From positions 1-14,295 of the forward strand of contig CAYNYJ010000081.1 of NCBI GenBank assembly GCA_964401355.1: DNA of 14,295 nt. The letters run 5' to 3'. The position numbers and the translations under genes are program-made. Source of the DNA: SZUA-152 sp964401355. GTDB taxonomy: Bacteria; Pseudomonadota; Gammaproteobacteria; SZUA-152. This document shows, one piece after another, positions 6,600 to 14,295 of this stretch. The notes under the pieces are model-generated. The model was not told the DNA's origin and did no database searches. It was given only the letters and a program-made list of their open reading frames with translations. Positions within the stretch are counted from its first letter, which is position 1. Each line of letters opens with the position of its first letter.

Positions 6600-6806
6600 G
6601 ATGTGCGCCCCTGTTTAATAGTGAGGGAACCGTTACCACTAGCCCCAGTTGTTTCGTTCAACAATCTGACTTTGTTTGTAACTTCGATTTATTGACTTCA
6701 ACAAAGAAAGTTGTTTGCTACTCTCACACCGGGTTATCGTCCGGCATTCGGATTCGCTTAATGGTTATTTGGGGATAGTGCTGGCGGGGGTGATGCGGGG
6801 GGCGGC

Positions 6807-7568
6807 CTAGGGAAATAACAGGGGTTGATGTCGCTTAAACCGTAGCCAGTGACCTTTGTGGAGCAGCTCAATGGGCCTGTATTCTTGCTTGTACGACATT
6901 TTTTGGCAGTCTTCGATCCAGTAGCCGAGAAATAGCCAGGTCAGATTACGCCGTTGAGCCTCGTCAACTTGCCACAGCAGAGCATAGTGTCCCAGACTGA
7001 GGTCAGCGAAATCTGGGTCGAAAAAGGTGTAAACGCAGGACAGGCCTTGATTCAGCACGTCCTGCACGGCGACTGCAACCAGTTGGTGGTTGTATCGAAA
7101 TTCCACAAACTCTGTCTGTGACCAATTACTGGTGAGAAACGTCAGGTATTTTTCCGGGCTGGGGTCATCCATACCGCCACCGATGTGACGCGCCGAAAGG
7201 TAACGTTGGTAGAGTGCAAACTGTTCTTCCCGAAACAGTGGCTCGGTAATCGTGATGGACAGCTTCAGTCGGGTGTTGCGCGTACGGCGTTGTTTTCGAT
7301 TAGGCTGAAATACAGAGACCGGCAGGCGGGCCGGAACACAGGCCTGGCAATGGGGGCAGTGGGGGGCGTACACGTGGCTGCCGCTGCGACGGAAGCCGAT
7401 TTCCGCTAACGCGCTGTAAGTGGCGCTATCCATTGGTGTCTCGGGGTCGGCAAATGCAGTGACTGTGGTTTGGTCGGACAAGTATCCGCAGGGGTGGGGC
7501 TCACTGGCGAAAAAGGTCAAGTCCGAGAGCAGATGCGAGGTCGGCATTTTGGTGGGGGCTGAAGACAT
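6807..7568 (-). CDS. bpt: Aspartate/glutamate leucyltransferase (Bpt, ATE-family)
   Basis: This enzyme moves leucine from leucyl-tRNA onto proteins with N-terminal Asp or Glu, turning them into ClpS/ClpA substrates. Bacterial members are often labelled arginyl-tRNA-protein transferase (ate) from their eukaryotic relatives, but the characterised bacterial type transfers Leu. The 253 residues fit the family length. Seen here are PHPCGYLSDQ, then GFRRSGSHVYAPHCPHCQAC with clustered cysteines (Cys71, Cys74, Cys77), VYTFFDPDFADLSLGHYALL, and the signature LGYWIEDCQKMSYKQEYRPI near the C-terminus. I chose the ATG at 7568 because homologues begin just before SDLTFFASEPHPC. An in-frame start at 7628 would add 20 residues and overlap aat. 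With the chosen start, aat ends 20 bases upstream, so the two are probably co-transcribed. Confidence 0.94.
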   Translation of the reverse strand: MSSAPTKMPTSHLLSDLTFFASEPHPCGYLSDQTTVTAFADPETPMDSATYSALAEIGFRRSGSHVYAPHCPHCQACVPARLPVSVFQPNRKQRRTRNTRLKLSITITEPLFREEQFALYQRYLSARHIGGGMDDPSPEKYLTFLTSNWSQTEFVEFRYNHQLVAVAVQDVLNQGLSCVYTFFDPDFADLSLGHYALLWQVDEAQRRNLTWLFLGYWIEDCQKMSYKQEYRPIELLHKGHWLRFKRHQPLLFP

Positions 7569-7588
7569 CTTTCTTTGTTTTATGAGGA

Positions 7589-8323
7589 TTAACGCGGTGG
7601 CGACGAGGGGAGTGTTTCGGTTTGCCACAAGCCGGGTTTGCCGGTTTGCTCACAATGCTGATCGAGCAGGGTGGTAAATAGCTCGCGGCTGATGTTGCTA
7701 GCGCCCAGGCTATCCAGGTGCTGAGATTGAATCTGGCAATCGATAACTGCGAAGCCCCAGTGGGCGAGATGTTGCACCAGTGTGACAAAGGCGACTTTAG
7801 AGGCATCGGTTTGTTGGCTAAACATGGACTCTCCGAAAAAGACTTGCCCCACCGCCACACCGTACAAACCACCGACCAGTTTTCCGTTGCACCAGCACTC
7901 TACGGAGTGCGCCCAGCCCTGTTTGTGCAGCTGTTGGTAGGCCCGTTTCATATCACGGGTAATCCAGGTGCCAGGGTTGGTATCTCCGACACGCGGGCTG
8001 CTGCAGGCCTCGATCACCTTGGCAAAAGCCTTATCGAAGCTGACGTTGAACAGCTCTTTGCGCAGAGTTTTGCGCAGACTGCGGGAGATTTTAAGCTTTC
8101 CTGGAAATAATACTGCGCGGGGATTAGGCGCCCACCACAGAATCGGCTGGGCATCGTTGTACCACGGGAAAATGCCGTGACGATAAGCGGTGATCAGACG
8201 CGCCGGGTTGAGGTCGCCACCGATCGCGAGCAGGCCATCGGGTTCATCCAGCGCGAGTTGCACATCGGGGAAGTGAAAGCTCGTGTCATGGGGGGGAATC
8301 CAGTAGGGGGCCAGGCCTCGCAT
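7589..8323 (-). CDS. aat: Leucyl/phenylalanyl-tRNA-protein transferase
   Basis: Aat transfers Leu or Phe from charged tRNA to proteins with N-terminal Arg or Lys, creating primary N-degrons for ClpS. The 244-residue product carries the family blocks in order: GLLAIGGDLNPARLITAYRH, GIFPWY, ILWWAPNPRAVL, TWITRDMKRAYQQLH, GGLYGVAVG (151-159), FFGESMFS (162-169), DCQ (195-197) and SLGA. An AAGGA stands 8 bases before the ATG on the minus strand, which fixes the start. It is the first gene of a likely aat-bpt pair. The FemAB-like gene upstream on the same strand ends 76 bases earlier with no obvious terminator between them, so some readthrough is possible. Confidence 0.97.
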   Translation of the reverse strand: MRGLAPYWIPPHDTSFHFPDVQLALDEPDGLLAIGGDLNPARLITAYRHGIFPWYNDAQPILWWAPNPRAVLFPGKLKISRSLRKTLRKELFNVSFDKAFAKVIEACSSPRVGDTNPGTWITRDMKRAYQQLHKQGWAHSVECWCNGKLVGGLYGVAVGQVFFGESMFSQQTDASKVAFVTLVQHLAHWGFAVIDCQIQSQHLDSLGASNISRELFTTLLDQHCEQTGKPGLWQTETLPSSPPR

Positions 8324-8399
8324 GGGGCGTATCCTTCTTCGATGCTGTCTTTTGCCAAGAGTAGACTAAGTGTAATTTGAGTGTAACCCGTTGCCAGGC

Positions 8400-9575
8400 T
8401 TATGCCGAACGCAGTTGTGCCATCGACACCCCGGTTTTTTTGAAGGGAGAATGTTCGCCCAAGGATTCGATGTAGTGCTGCATGCCCAGTGTTTCACGTC
8501 GTAGAAAATCATCGATAGCCTGTCGAAATTCTGGATTTGCAATCCAGTGTGCTGACCAGGTGGGGGTGGGTAAAAAGCCGCGGCTTATTTTGTGTTCACC
8601 CTGTGCGCCCGGGTCGAAGCGTTGCAGTTGGTGTTCAATGCAATATTCCAGACCCTGGTAATAGCAGGCCTCAAAATGCAAATTCTGGAAGTGGGCATCA
8701 CATCCCCAGTGACGACCGTACAATGTTGTTTCATCACGAAAGCAAATGGCGCTGGCGACGGTGTTGTCCTGGTACTCGGCCAGCATGATGATAAGTTGTT
8801 GCGGCAGGGTGTGACTGATTTCACGAAAGAAACTCAGCGACAGGGTGGCATAGCCACTGAGCCGGTCAAAGGTGGAACAATAGTGTCGATACACGGATTG
8901 CCACTGTGCGTCGCTGAGTTGATGGCCATACAGACGTTGTAGTGTCACTCCAGCTTCCGTTACCCGCCGGCGTTCGCGGCGAATCTTTTTGCGTTTGCTG
9001 GAAGTGAAGTGTTCAAGGTAATCATCGAAGTCACGGTAGTGTTGATCGCCGGGTAAATTGTGCCAGTGAAACTGGCAGCCCAGACGTATCAACAGACCCT
9101 GTTGTTTGAGCTGCGCTAAATCTTCGGCGTCTGGGAACAGGCAATGCACGGAAGAAAAGTGCTGTTGTTTGGCGTGTTCCAAGGTGGCTTGTATCAGTTG
9201 TGGGGCAACCTCGTTGCGATCGGCATCAGGGGATATCAGCAGTCGCGGCCCGCTGGCCGGGGTGTAGGGAATTGCGGCGACTAACTTGGGGTAATAATTC
9301 AGCCCACTGCGTTGATAGGCATCGGCCCAAGCCGAGTCAAACACCAGCTCACCGTAGGAATTGGTTTTCAGGTATTGCGGCATGGCTCCCAGTAGAGTTT
9401 CTCCTTCGTGAACCAAAATGTGTTGAGGAATCCAGCCGCTGGCTTCGCCCACGCAATGGTGTGTTTCTAAAGCGCTAAGAAACTCATGGCGCAGGAAGGG
9501 AACCTGCGTACCCTGTAATGAATTCCACGCATCACTTGAAACTTCAAGTAGACTGCCGATAATGGTGCTATGCAT
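8400..9575 (-). CDS. FemAB-like / COG3146 N-acyltransferase (former DUF482)
   Basis: The protein belongs to the FemAB-like GNAT family (PF04339), predicted N-acyltransferases whose substrate is not established. The signatures are the basic run SSKRKKIRRERRR (about 192-204 from the chosen start), YGRHWGCDAHFQNLHFEACY (about 286-305), then FDPGAQGEHKISRGF and PTPTWSAHWI. The length of 391 residues is typical. I chose the ATG at 9575, since family members begin close to this point with a short lead such as STIIGSLLEVSSDAWNSL. Upstream in-frame ATGs at 9632 and 9674 would add up to 33 residues and run into the start of the divergent PilZ gene. No start has a strong ribosome-binding site. No signal peptide or membrane segment is seen. 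Its role beside aat is unknown. Confidence 0.9.
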   Translation of the reverse strand: MHSTIIGSLLEVSSDAWNSLQGTQVPFLRHEFLSALETHHCVGEASGWIPQHILVHEGETLLGAMPQYLKTNSYGELVFDSAWADAYQRSGLNYYPKLVAAIPYTPASGPRLLISPDADRNEVAPQLIQATLEHAKQQHFSSVHCLFPDAEDLAQLKQQGLLIRLGCQFHWHNLPGDQHYRDFDDYLEHFTSSKRKKIRRERRRVTEAGVTLQRLYGHQLSDAQWQSVYRHYCSTFDRLSGYATLSLSFFREISHTLPQQLIIMLAEYQDNTVASAICFRDETTLYGRHWGCDAHFQNLHFEACYYQGLEYCIEHQLQRFDPGAQGEHKISRGFLPTPTWSAHWIANPEFRQAIDDFLRRETLGMQHYIESLGEHSPFKKTGVSMAQLRSA

Positions 9576-9672
9576 GGGTGGACTGTACACCAAGCCTATG
9601 CTGGGGTAGATGGGGCTGATGGGATATATCATTTGTATTGATTGCATACGACCGGGAACAAACAGGTGAATC

Positions 9673-10350
9673 ATGGCAGTGGCTGAACTGGCGATAGAAA
9701 TCGGTGAAAACCTGCAATTGCAGTTTGAAGGCGAGGATGAGACCCGGCATTACGTTAAGGTGATTGGTTATCTGGCGGGCAAGAGTCTGGTGGTTAGTAC
9801 CCCGATGGTGGGTGGGCATGCGATGCTCATCAGTGAAGGTAAAACGGTTGTTGTGCGGTTGATGTCGGGCAATGAAATTGTTGGCTTCACGGTCGCGGTG
9901 ATTGCGGTCAGCGTGCGGCCATACCCTCATTTGCATTTGAGCATTCCTCGCGACGTACAAGCGGTAACGGTACGCAAGGCGCTGCGTGTTGATCTTAATA
10001 TGGCGGCTTCGGTGAAATGTTGTTTGACGGATACTGCGGAAATTGATCCCGCCCAAGATGCTCAAACGGTGATGATTCAGGACATGAGCACCAGCGGTGC
10101 CTTATTGACGGCGGATCAGCCTCTGGCGGAAGAGGGGCAGCGGATCGTTATTTCAATGTGCATGGATGTGGCGGATGTCAATGATGATGTGTCTTTAGTG
10201 GCTATTGTGCGGAATATTCGTGCCGAGCGCGGTGAGAAAGTCGGTCAACGTATTTTTCATCATGGTGTTGAGTTGCGTTTGCTGGATCGTGCGCAGTCGA
10301 TTCTTGTGCATGCTTTCGTCTATCAACGTATCGCCCGCGGGCAGGGTTAA
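9673..10350 (+). CDS. YcgR-type PilZ-domain cyclic-di-GMP receptor
   Basis: The 225-residue protein has the two-part architecture of YcgR-like flagellar brakes and related receptors. Residues 1-95 resemble the PilZN/YcgR N-terminal domain (VIGYLAGKSLVVSTPM). A C-terminal PilZ domain follows. The c-di-GMP-binding residues are intact: Arg101 and Arg105 in RKALR, and Asp137, Ser139 and Gly142 in DMSTSG. It therefore probably binds c-di-GMP and changes motility or surface attachment, though the partner cannot be told from sequence. AGGTG lies 5 bases before the ATG. It is divergent from the acyltransferase gene, with a shared upstream region of about 97 bases, and ends in a strong terminator. No flagellar or polysaccharide genes are nearby. 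Confidence 0.93.
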   Translation: MAVAELAIEIGENLQLQFEGEDETRHYVKVIGYLAGKSLVVSTPMVGGHAMLISEGKTVVVRLMSGNEIVGFTVAVIAVSVRPYPHLHLSIPRDVQAVTVRKALRVDLNMAASVKCCLTDTAEIDPAQDAQTVMIQDMSTSGALLTADQPLAEEGQRIVISMCMDVADVNDDVSLVAIVRNIRAERGEKVGQRIFHHGVELRLLDRAQSILVHAFVYQRIARGQG

Positions 10351-10375
10351 TCCCGCCGCGGGTACTTTTTCTTTT
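10334..10375 (+). terminator. Intrinsic terminator overlapping the end of the PilZ gene
   Basis: CCCGCGG (10334-10340) pairs with CCGCGGG (10356-10362). Inside, GGG (10344-10346) pairs with CCC (10352-10354) around the loop TTAAT. A T-rich run (10366-10375, TTTTTCTTTT) follows. The PilZ stop codon (10348-10350) lies in the loop. The convergent trxB stop is 20 bases further on; that direction has no T run after the stem. Confidence 0.85.
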
Positions 10376-10395
10376 GTTAAGCTTATTTTCCCAGA

Positions 10396-11352
10396 TTATC
10401 CCTCTTTATTATCAAGGAAGCGCTCGGCATCCAGTGCCGCCATGCAACCGGTACCGGCCGAGGTAACGGCCTGCCGATAAACGTGATCCGCAACGTCGCC
10501 CGCCGCGTAGACACCTTCGATGCTACAAGCGGTGGCATTGCCTGTTGTGCCGCTCTGCACTGACAGATAACCGTGTTCCATATCGAGTTGACCATCAAAC
10601 AAGCCGGTGTTGGGTTTGTGGCCGATGGCGATAAATATACCGTCCAGTTCGATGTCCTGGGTGTCGCCGTTCTCGGTGCTTTTCACGCGCATGCCGGTCA
10701 CGCCCATGTTGTCACCCAGGGCTTCCTCCAGGGTGTGGTTCCAAAGAATGTCGATGTTGCCGGTCTTGGCCTTGGCGATCAGTTGGTCGGCCAGGATTTT
10801 TTCGCTGCGGAAGCTGTCGCGGCGATGCACGATGGTCACATGTGAGGCGATGTTGGATAAATACAGGGCCTCTTCCACCGCGGTATTGCCGCCGCCGATG
10901 ACGGCCACCGGCTTACCCTTGTAGAAAAAACCGTCGCAGGTAGCGCAGCCAGACACACCGCGTCCCATGAAGGCCTCTTCGGACTCCAAGCCCAGGTACA
11001 TGGCCGAGGCACCGGTGGCGATGATCAGCGCATCACAGGTGTAGACGCCGCTGTCGCCGGTGAGCTTGAAGGGGCGCTCCGTTAGCTCGGCCTTGTTGAT
11101 GTGATCGAAAATGATCTCGGTATTAAAGCGTTCAGCATGCTTTTGCATGCGTTCCATTAGCTCCGGGCCTTGCACGCCCTCGTTATCGCCGGGCCAGTTA
11201 TCGACGTCAGTCGTGGTCATTAGCTGCCCACCCTTTTCAATGCCGGTGATGATCACCGGATCGAGATTGGCGCGTGCGGCGTAAACGGCAGCGGAATAAC
11301 CGGCGGGGCCGGAACCGAGAATCAACAACCGGCAGTGTTTGGTTTCACTCAT
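10396..11352 (-). CDS. trxB: Thioredoxin reductase (NADPH)
   Basis: TrxB is a cytoplasmic FAD enzyme that passes electrons from NADPH to thioredoxin. The 318 residues match the low-molecular-weight bacterial type. The FAD-binding GSGPAGYSAAVYAARA is at 13-28 and TTTDVDNWPG follows. The redox pair is CATC (Cys136, Cys139). The NADPH site is VIGGGNTAVEEALYL with HRRDSFR, and the second FAD motif GVYAAGDVAD lies near the C-terminus. GGAG stands 8 bases before the ATG, fixing the start. It converges with the PilZ gene and diverges from ald across 243 bases. The wider order aat...trxB...ftsK is conserved in pseudomonads as I recall it. Confidence 0.98.
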   Translation of the reverse strand: MSETKHCRLLILGSGPAGYSAAVYAARANLDPVIITGIEKGGQLMTTTDVDNWPGDNEGVQGPELMERMQKHAERFNTEIIFDHINKAELTERPFKLTGDSGVYTCDALIIATGASAMYLGLESEEAFMGRGVSGCATCDGFFYKGKPVAVIGGGNTAVEEALYLSNIASHVTIVHRRDSFRSEKILADQLIAKAKTGNIDILWNHTLEEALGDNMGVTGMRVKSTENGDTQDIELDGIFIAIGHKPNTGLFDGQLDMEHGYLSVQSGTTGNATACSIEGVYAAGDVADHVYRQAVTSAGTGCMAALDAERFLDNKEG

Positions 11353-11595
11353 GCAAAAAACTCCTGAAAAAGGCTCTGAAATTAGGCTGCGGTCTCGCTT
11401 GACACAGGAAGTGCTCGGCGGGGACGCTGAATGGCGTAATATTATGGGTTATTGCTACGGAAAGCCATTTTCCTTGAGGCGCCAGTGCCGGGAAAGAGCG
11501 CTGAGTTTGGCGTTATACTCGACGAGCAATTTAATTGATAGACTCGAATGAACCCAGTCTTTTTAAGTGAGATTTTAGGTTAGGCGAAAATTATT
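11353..11595. promoter_or_regulatory. Divergent trxB/ald control region
   Basis: The 243 bases hold no convincing gene. Toward ald, TATACT (11514-11519) is a good -10 element but lacks a clear -35. The predicted start, near 11526, is next to the palindrome CAATTTAATTG (11527-11537), which sits where an operator would act. The surrounding 15 bases match about 10 positions of the E. coli Lrp consensus as I remember it, which is weak support. An 11-codon open frame (11548-11583) lies in the ald leader without a ribosome-binding site. Toward trxB I see only a weak promoter near 11450. Confidence 0.35.
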
Positions 11596-12660
11596 ATGCG
11601 TATAGGTATACCCCGCGAAATCAGAACCTTAGAAGGACGTGTTGCACTGATTCCTGCCGCCGCTGGGCAGTTGGTGGCCGAGGGGCACGCGTTGCTGGTG
11701 GAGCAGGGGGCGGGCCTGCTCAGTGGTTATCCCGACGAGGCCTATAGCGTCGCGGGCGTGACCCTGATCGACAACGCCGAAACTCTTTACGCGCAGGCCG
11801 AGATGATCGTCAAGGTCAAAGAGCCGCAGCCGGTGGAAGTGGCGATGTTGCGAGAGGATCAGTTGTTGTTTTCCTATTTGCATCTGGCGGCGGATATGCC
11901 TTTGATGCGGAGTTTGCAAACCTCCGGGGTGACGGCGGTGGCCTTTGAGACCGTGGAAACCGATACGGGCCAGCTGCCATTGTTGGCTCCCATGAGCGAC
12001 ATCGCTGGCCGCGTGGCGATACAGGTGGGCACGCATTTATTGCATCAGCCGCAGGGAGGTCGGGGGGTATTGCTGGGCGGAGTGCCGGCCACGGAACGTG
12101 GCAAGGTCGTTATTCTGGGCGCCGGGGTGGCGGGGGGCAATGCTGCGCTGTTGGCCGCAGGTCTGGGGGCCGAGGTCACGGTGTTTGATCGTAATCGCGA
12201 CAAACTGGCGCGGATGCGGGCCTTGGGCAATAACGTCACCGGGTTGCACCCCTACCCCGATGCGCTGCGTGCGGCGGCCCTGGAAGCCGATCTGCTGATT
12301 GGTGCGGTGTTGGTGACGGGCGAGCGTGCTCCGCATTTGATCTCTGCAGACACCGTGAAACAGATGCACGATGGTAGCGTGATTATCGATATTTCCGTGG
12401 ACCAGGGTGGCTGCATCGCCACCACGCGGCCCACGGACTACGCCGATCCTACCTTTGTGGTGGATGGGGTGATTCATTTCGGGGTCACTAACATGCCGGG
12501 TGCGGTGCCGCGCACTGCTTCGCAGGCGTTGTCGGCAGCGCTGATTCCCTACGTTTCCCAGCTGGCGCGGCCCGATTGGCAGCAGCATACGGAACTGGTG
12601 CGCGGCATCAATGTTGAGCACGGAGAAGTCGTGCATTCGGCGCTGAAACAGGTAACATAG
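11596..12660 (+). CDS. ald: Alanine dehydrogenase
   Basis: Ald interconverts L-alanine and pyruvate plus ammonia with NAD, linking amino-acid and central carbon metabolism in the cytoplasm. The 354 residues are slightly short of the usual 360-370. Family residues are present: Arg15 in EIRTLEGRVALIP, Lys75 in IVKVKEP, His96 in YLHLA, and Asp269 in DISVDQGG. The nucleotide fold has GAGVAG (175-180) and, at the end of the second strand, Asp198, which favours NAD over NADP. HFGVTNMPGAVPRTAS is a further signature. The ribosome-binding site is weak. ftsK begins 14 bases after the stop, so the two may share a transcript. In E. coli the gene between trxB and ftsK is lrp; here ald takes that place. 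Confidence 0.96.
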   Translation: MRIGIPREIRTLEGRVALIPAAAGQLVAEGHALLVEQGAGLLSGYPDEAYSVAGVTLIDNAETLYAQAEMIVKVKEPQPVEVAMLREDQLLFSYLHLAADMPLMRSLQTSGVTAVAFETVETDTGQLPLLAPMSDIAGRVAIQVGTHLLHQPQGGRGVLLGGVPATERGKVVILGAGVAGGNAALLAAGLGAEVTVFDRNRDKLARMRALGNNVTGLHPYPDALRAAALEADLLIGAVLVTGERAPHLISADTVKQMHDGSVIIDISVDQGGCIATTRPTDYADPTFVVDGVIHFGVTNMPGAVPRTASQALSAALIPYVSQLARPDWQQHTELVRGINVEHGEVVHSALKQVT

Positions 12661-12674
12661 CCCCACCTCTCACC

Positions 12675-14295
12675 ATGCGGATGGCGATCTTGGCACAAGC
12701 AAAAGCACAGTCCCTGAAAAAAACCAAAACACCTTTGGCAGCGCACATGATTCGCGGTTTACGCGAGGGTGCGCTGATTATTTTTGGCACCACCGCTCTG
12801 TACCTGCTGGTTTCGCTTAGCTCCTATGATGTGGGCGACCCCGGCTGGTCGCACAGTGAAACGGTAAACAGTATCGCCAATGCGGGTGGGGTGCTGGGTG
12901 CGTGGTTATCGGACGTGTCCCTCTATTTATTTGGCTATCTGGCCTATCTGCTGCCGGTGGGGGTGGCCTATTGTGGCTGGCTATTGTTCATCGGTCGTAA
13001 GCAGGCCGATACGGCCATGGATTTGCGCCATGGTGCACTGCGGGGTCTGGGTTTCTTTTTCACCCTGGGGGCGGGCACCGGCCTTGCCAAATTGCACTTT
13101 GCGGACTTTAGTCAATTGCCGGTCGGCCCTGGCGGGGTACTGGGCGATGTGGTGGGTGGCGGTCTGGTCAGCATTGTTAATCCGCTGGGCGCGACGCTGT
13201 TTCTGCTGGCGCTGTTTCTCACGGGCATCACTCTGCTCACTAGCCTGTCATGGCTGTGGTTGATGGACAGCACCGGCCGCCGGACGCTGGACGGGTTGGC
13301 TTGGCTGCGCGAGCGTTTTCTCAATTTGCGGGATGAGATCGAGGGACGTCGTGCCCGTGCCAAGCGCGAGGCAGCGTTGGTCACCACCCAACAGAAAACC
13401 GAGCTGCGTAAGCCGGTGCGCATTGAGCCAGTGATTCAGCCGCCGGCGCAGGTTTCCGAGCGCGAACAGAAAGAGCGTCAGACGCAGTTGTTTGACGCGC
13501 CGGTGGAAGGAACACTCCCCGCGCTGTCGCTGCTGGATCCGGCCGAGGCGCGCAAGAGTGATATTTCCCCGGCCGCGCTGGAGGCGGTGTCGCGCCAGGT
13601 GGAACTCAAGCTGGCCGATTTTGGCGTGGAGGTGCAGGTGGTGGCGGTGCATCCCGGTCCGGTGGTGACCCGTTATGAGCTGGAGCTGGCCCCCGGCATC
13701 AAGGTGAGCAAAATTACCACGTTGGCCAAGGATCTGGCGCGCTCGCTGTCGGCCATCAGCGTTCGCGTAGTGGAGGTGATCCCCGGCAAGTCCACCATCG
13801 GTATCGAAATTCCCAACGAGACGCGCGAGATGGTGCGGCTCTCCGAAGTGCTCAAATCCCAGGTGTACGAGAATGCCGGCTCACCGTTGACCATGGCGCT
13901 GGGAGTGGACATCGCCGGCCATCCCGTCGTTGTTGATCTGGCCAAGATGCCGCATTTGTTAGTCGCGGGCACCACCGGTTCGGGTAAGTCGGTGGGCCTC
14001 AATGCCATGGTGCTGTCCATGCTCTACAATGCCACGCCCGACCAAGTGCGGCTGATCATGATCGACCCCAAGATGTTGGAACTGTCGGTGTATGAGGGCA
14101 TCCCGCATCTGCTGTCGCCGGTGGTCACCGACATGAAAGACGCCGCCAATGCGCTGCGCTGGTGTGTGGCGGAAATGGAGCGTCGCTATAAATTGATGGC
14201 CCATCAGGGCGTGCGTAACCTGGCCGTGTTTAATAGCAATGTGAAAGATGCGAATGAGGCGCGCGAACCCATTAAAGATCCCTTCTTTAAGCCCC
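12675..14295 (+). CDS. ftsK: DNA translocase FtsK, N-terminal part (cut by window edge)
   Basis: FtsK sits at the division septum, pumps DNA along the chromosome and activates XerCD recombination at dif. The frame is open for 540 codons to the window edge. Hydrophobic segments at about 33-50, 82-105, 122-139 and 155-197 form the membrane domain, with the conserved loop SSYDVGDPGWS after the first. A short charged linker of about 150 residues follows (short compared with E. coli, in line with many other bacteria). The motor then begins near residue 300. Walker A is GTTGSGKS (432-439) and Walker B is LIMIDPK with Asp464. The gamma DNA-reading domain lies outside the window. The start is uncertain: ATG at 12675 and 12681 are both possible and neither has a clear ribosome-binding site. 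Confidence 0.96.
   Translation, partial: MRMAILAQAKAQSLKKTKTPLAAHMIRGLREGALIIFGTTALYLLVSLSSYDVGDPGWSHSETVNSIANAGGVLGAWLSDVSLYLFGYLAYLLPVGVAYCGWLLFIGRKQADTAMDLRHGALRGLGFFFTLGAGTGLAKLHFADFSQLPVGPGGVLGDVVGGGLVSIVNPLGATLFLLALFLTGITLLTSLSWLWLMDSTGRRTLDGLAWLRERFLNLRDEIEGRRARAKREAALVTTQQKTELRKPVRIEPVIQPPAQVSEREQKERQTQLFDAPVEGTLPALSLLDPAEARKSDISPAALEAVSRQVELKLADFGVEVQVVAVHPGPVVTRYELELAPGIKVSKITTLAKDLARSLSAISVRVVEVIPGKSTIGIEIPNETREMVRLSEVLKSQVYENAGSPLTMALGVDIAGHPVVVDLAKMPHLLVAGTTGSGKSVGLNAMVLSMLYNATPDQVRLIMIDPKMLELSVYEGIPHLLSPVVTDMKDAANALRWCVAEMERRYKLMAHQGVRNLAVFNSNVKDANEAREPIKDPFFKP

Noticed and set aside
7569..7628. Longer start for bpt at 7628
   Set aside because: It would add 20 residues not found in homologues and overlap the end of aat. 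The ATG at 7568 gives normal length and a 20-base spacing.
9576..9674. Longer start for the FemAB-like acyltransferase at 9674 or 9632
   Set aside because: The extra residues are unlike the family N-terminus and would extend into the start of the divergent PilZ gene.
12037..12666. A 209-codon open frame antisense to ald
   Set aside because: It is rich in Arg, His and Gln, typical of reverse-strand shadows of a GC-rich gene, while the ald protein on the plus strand is unmistakable.
1..14295. CRISPR array, toxin-antitoxin or phage-defence module
   Set aside because: There are no regularly spaced repeats, and every sizeable frame is explained by housekeeping, transposase or signalling genes.

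Overview
The window is chromosomal DNA of a gammaproteobacterium. The ClpS, ClpA, IF-1, isocitrate dehydrogenase, thioredoxin reductase and FtsK proteins are all close to E. coli and Pseudomonas versions. The order icd, clpS, clpA, infA, ate/bpt, aat, trxB, ftsK matches, from memory, the arrangement in Pseudomonas aeruginosa. Having both a bacterial Bpt-type leucyltransferase and Aat fits the Pseudomonas/Oceanospirillales/Cellvibrio side of the class rather than the enterics. I cannot name a genus.

Positions 1-1300 are a mobile-element patch: the N-terminal 138 codons of an IS4-family transposase running off the left edge on the minus strand, then a REP-associated (Y1/HUH) transposase broken by one in-frame TGA. 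A 418-base gene-free stretch (1297-1714) follows. It holds a likely icd promoter and two inverted repeats sharing a 14-base core.

Positions 1715-5816 carry icd, clpS and clpA on the plus strand. Facing them on the minus strand (8323 down to 5881) are aat, bpt, an unrecognised 78-residue gene and infA. The unfoldase ClpA, its N-degron adaptor ClpS, and both enzymes that make N-degrons (Aat for basic N-termini, Bpt for acidic ones) therefore lie within about 5.2 kb. Only the ClpP peptidase is absent. infA has its own probable promoter and a GC-rich leader hairpin, separated from the 78-residue gene by a clear intrinsic terminator.

Positions 8400-10350 hold a divergent pair: a FemAB-like/COG3146 acyltransferase (minus) and a YcgR-type PilZ c-di-GMP receptor (plus). 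The latter ends in a strong terminator whose loop contains its stop codon. Convergent to it is trxB (minus). Divergent from trxB is ald (alanine dehydrogenase), followed after 14 bases by ftsK, which runs off the right edge.

Most of the window is conserved housekeeping DNA. Departures from the commonly seen order are the mobile patch beside icd, no cspD between icd and clpS, the extra 78-residue gene, the acyltransferase/PilZ pair, and ald sitting between trxB and ftsK where E. coli has lrp. I see no strong case for a wholly new system. The best leads are the 78-residue protein inside the N-degron cluster, the paired repeats before icd, and several possible leader or translation-control structures.
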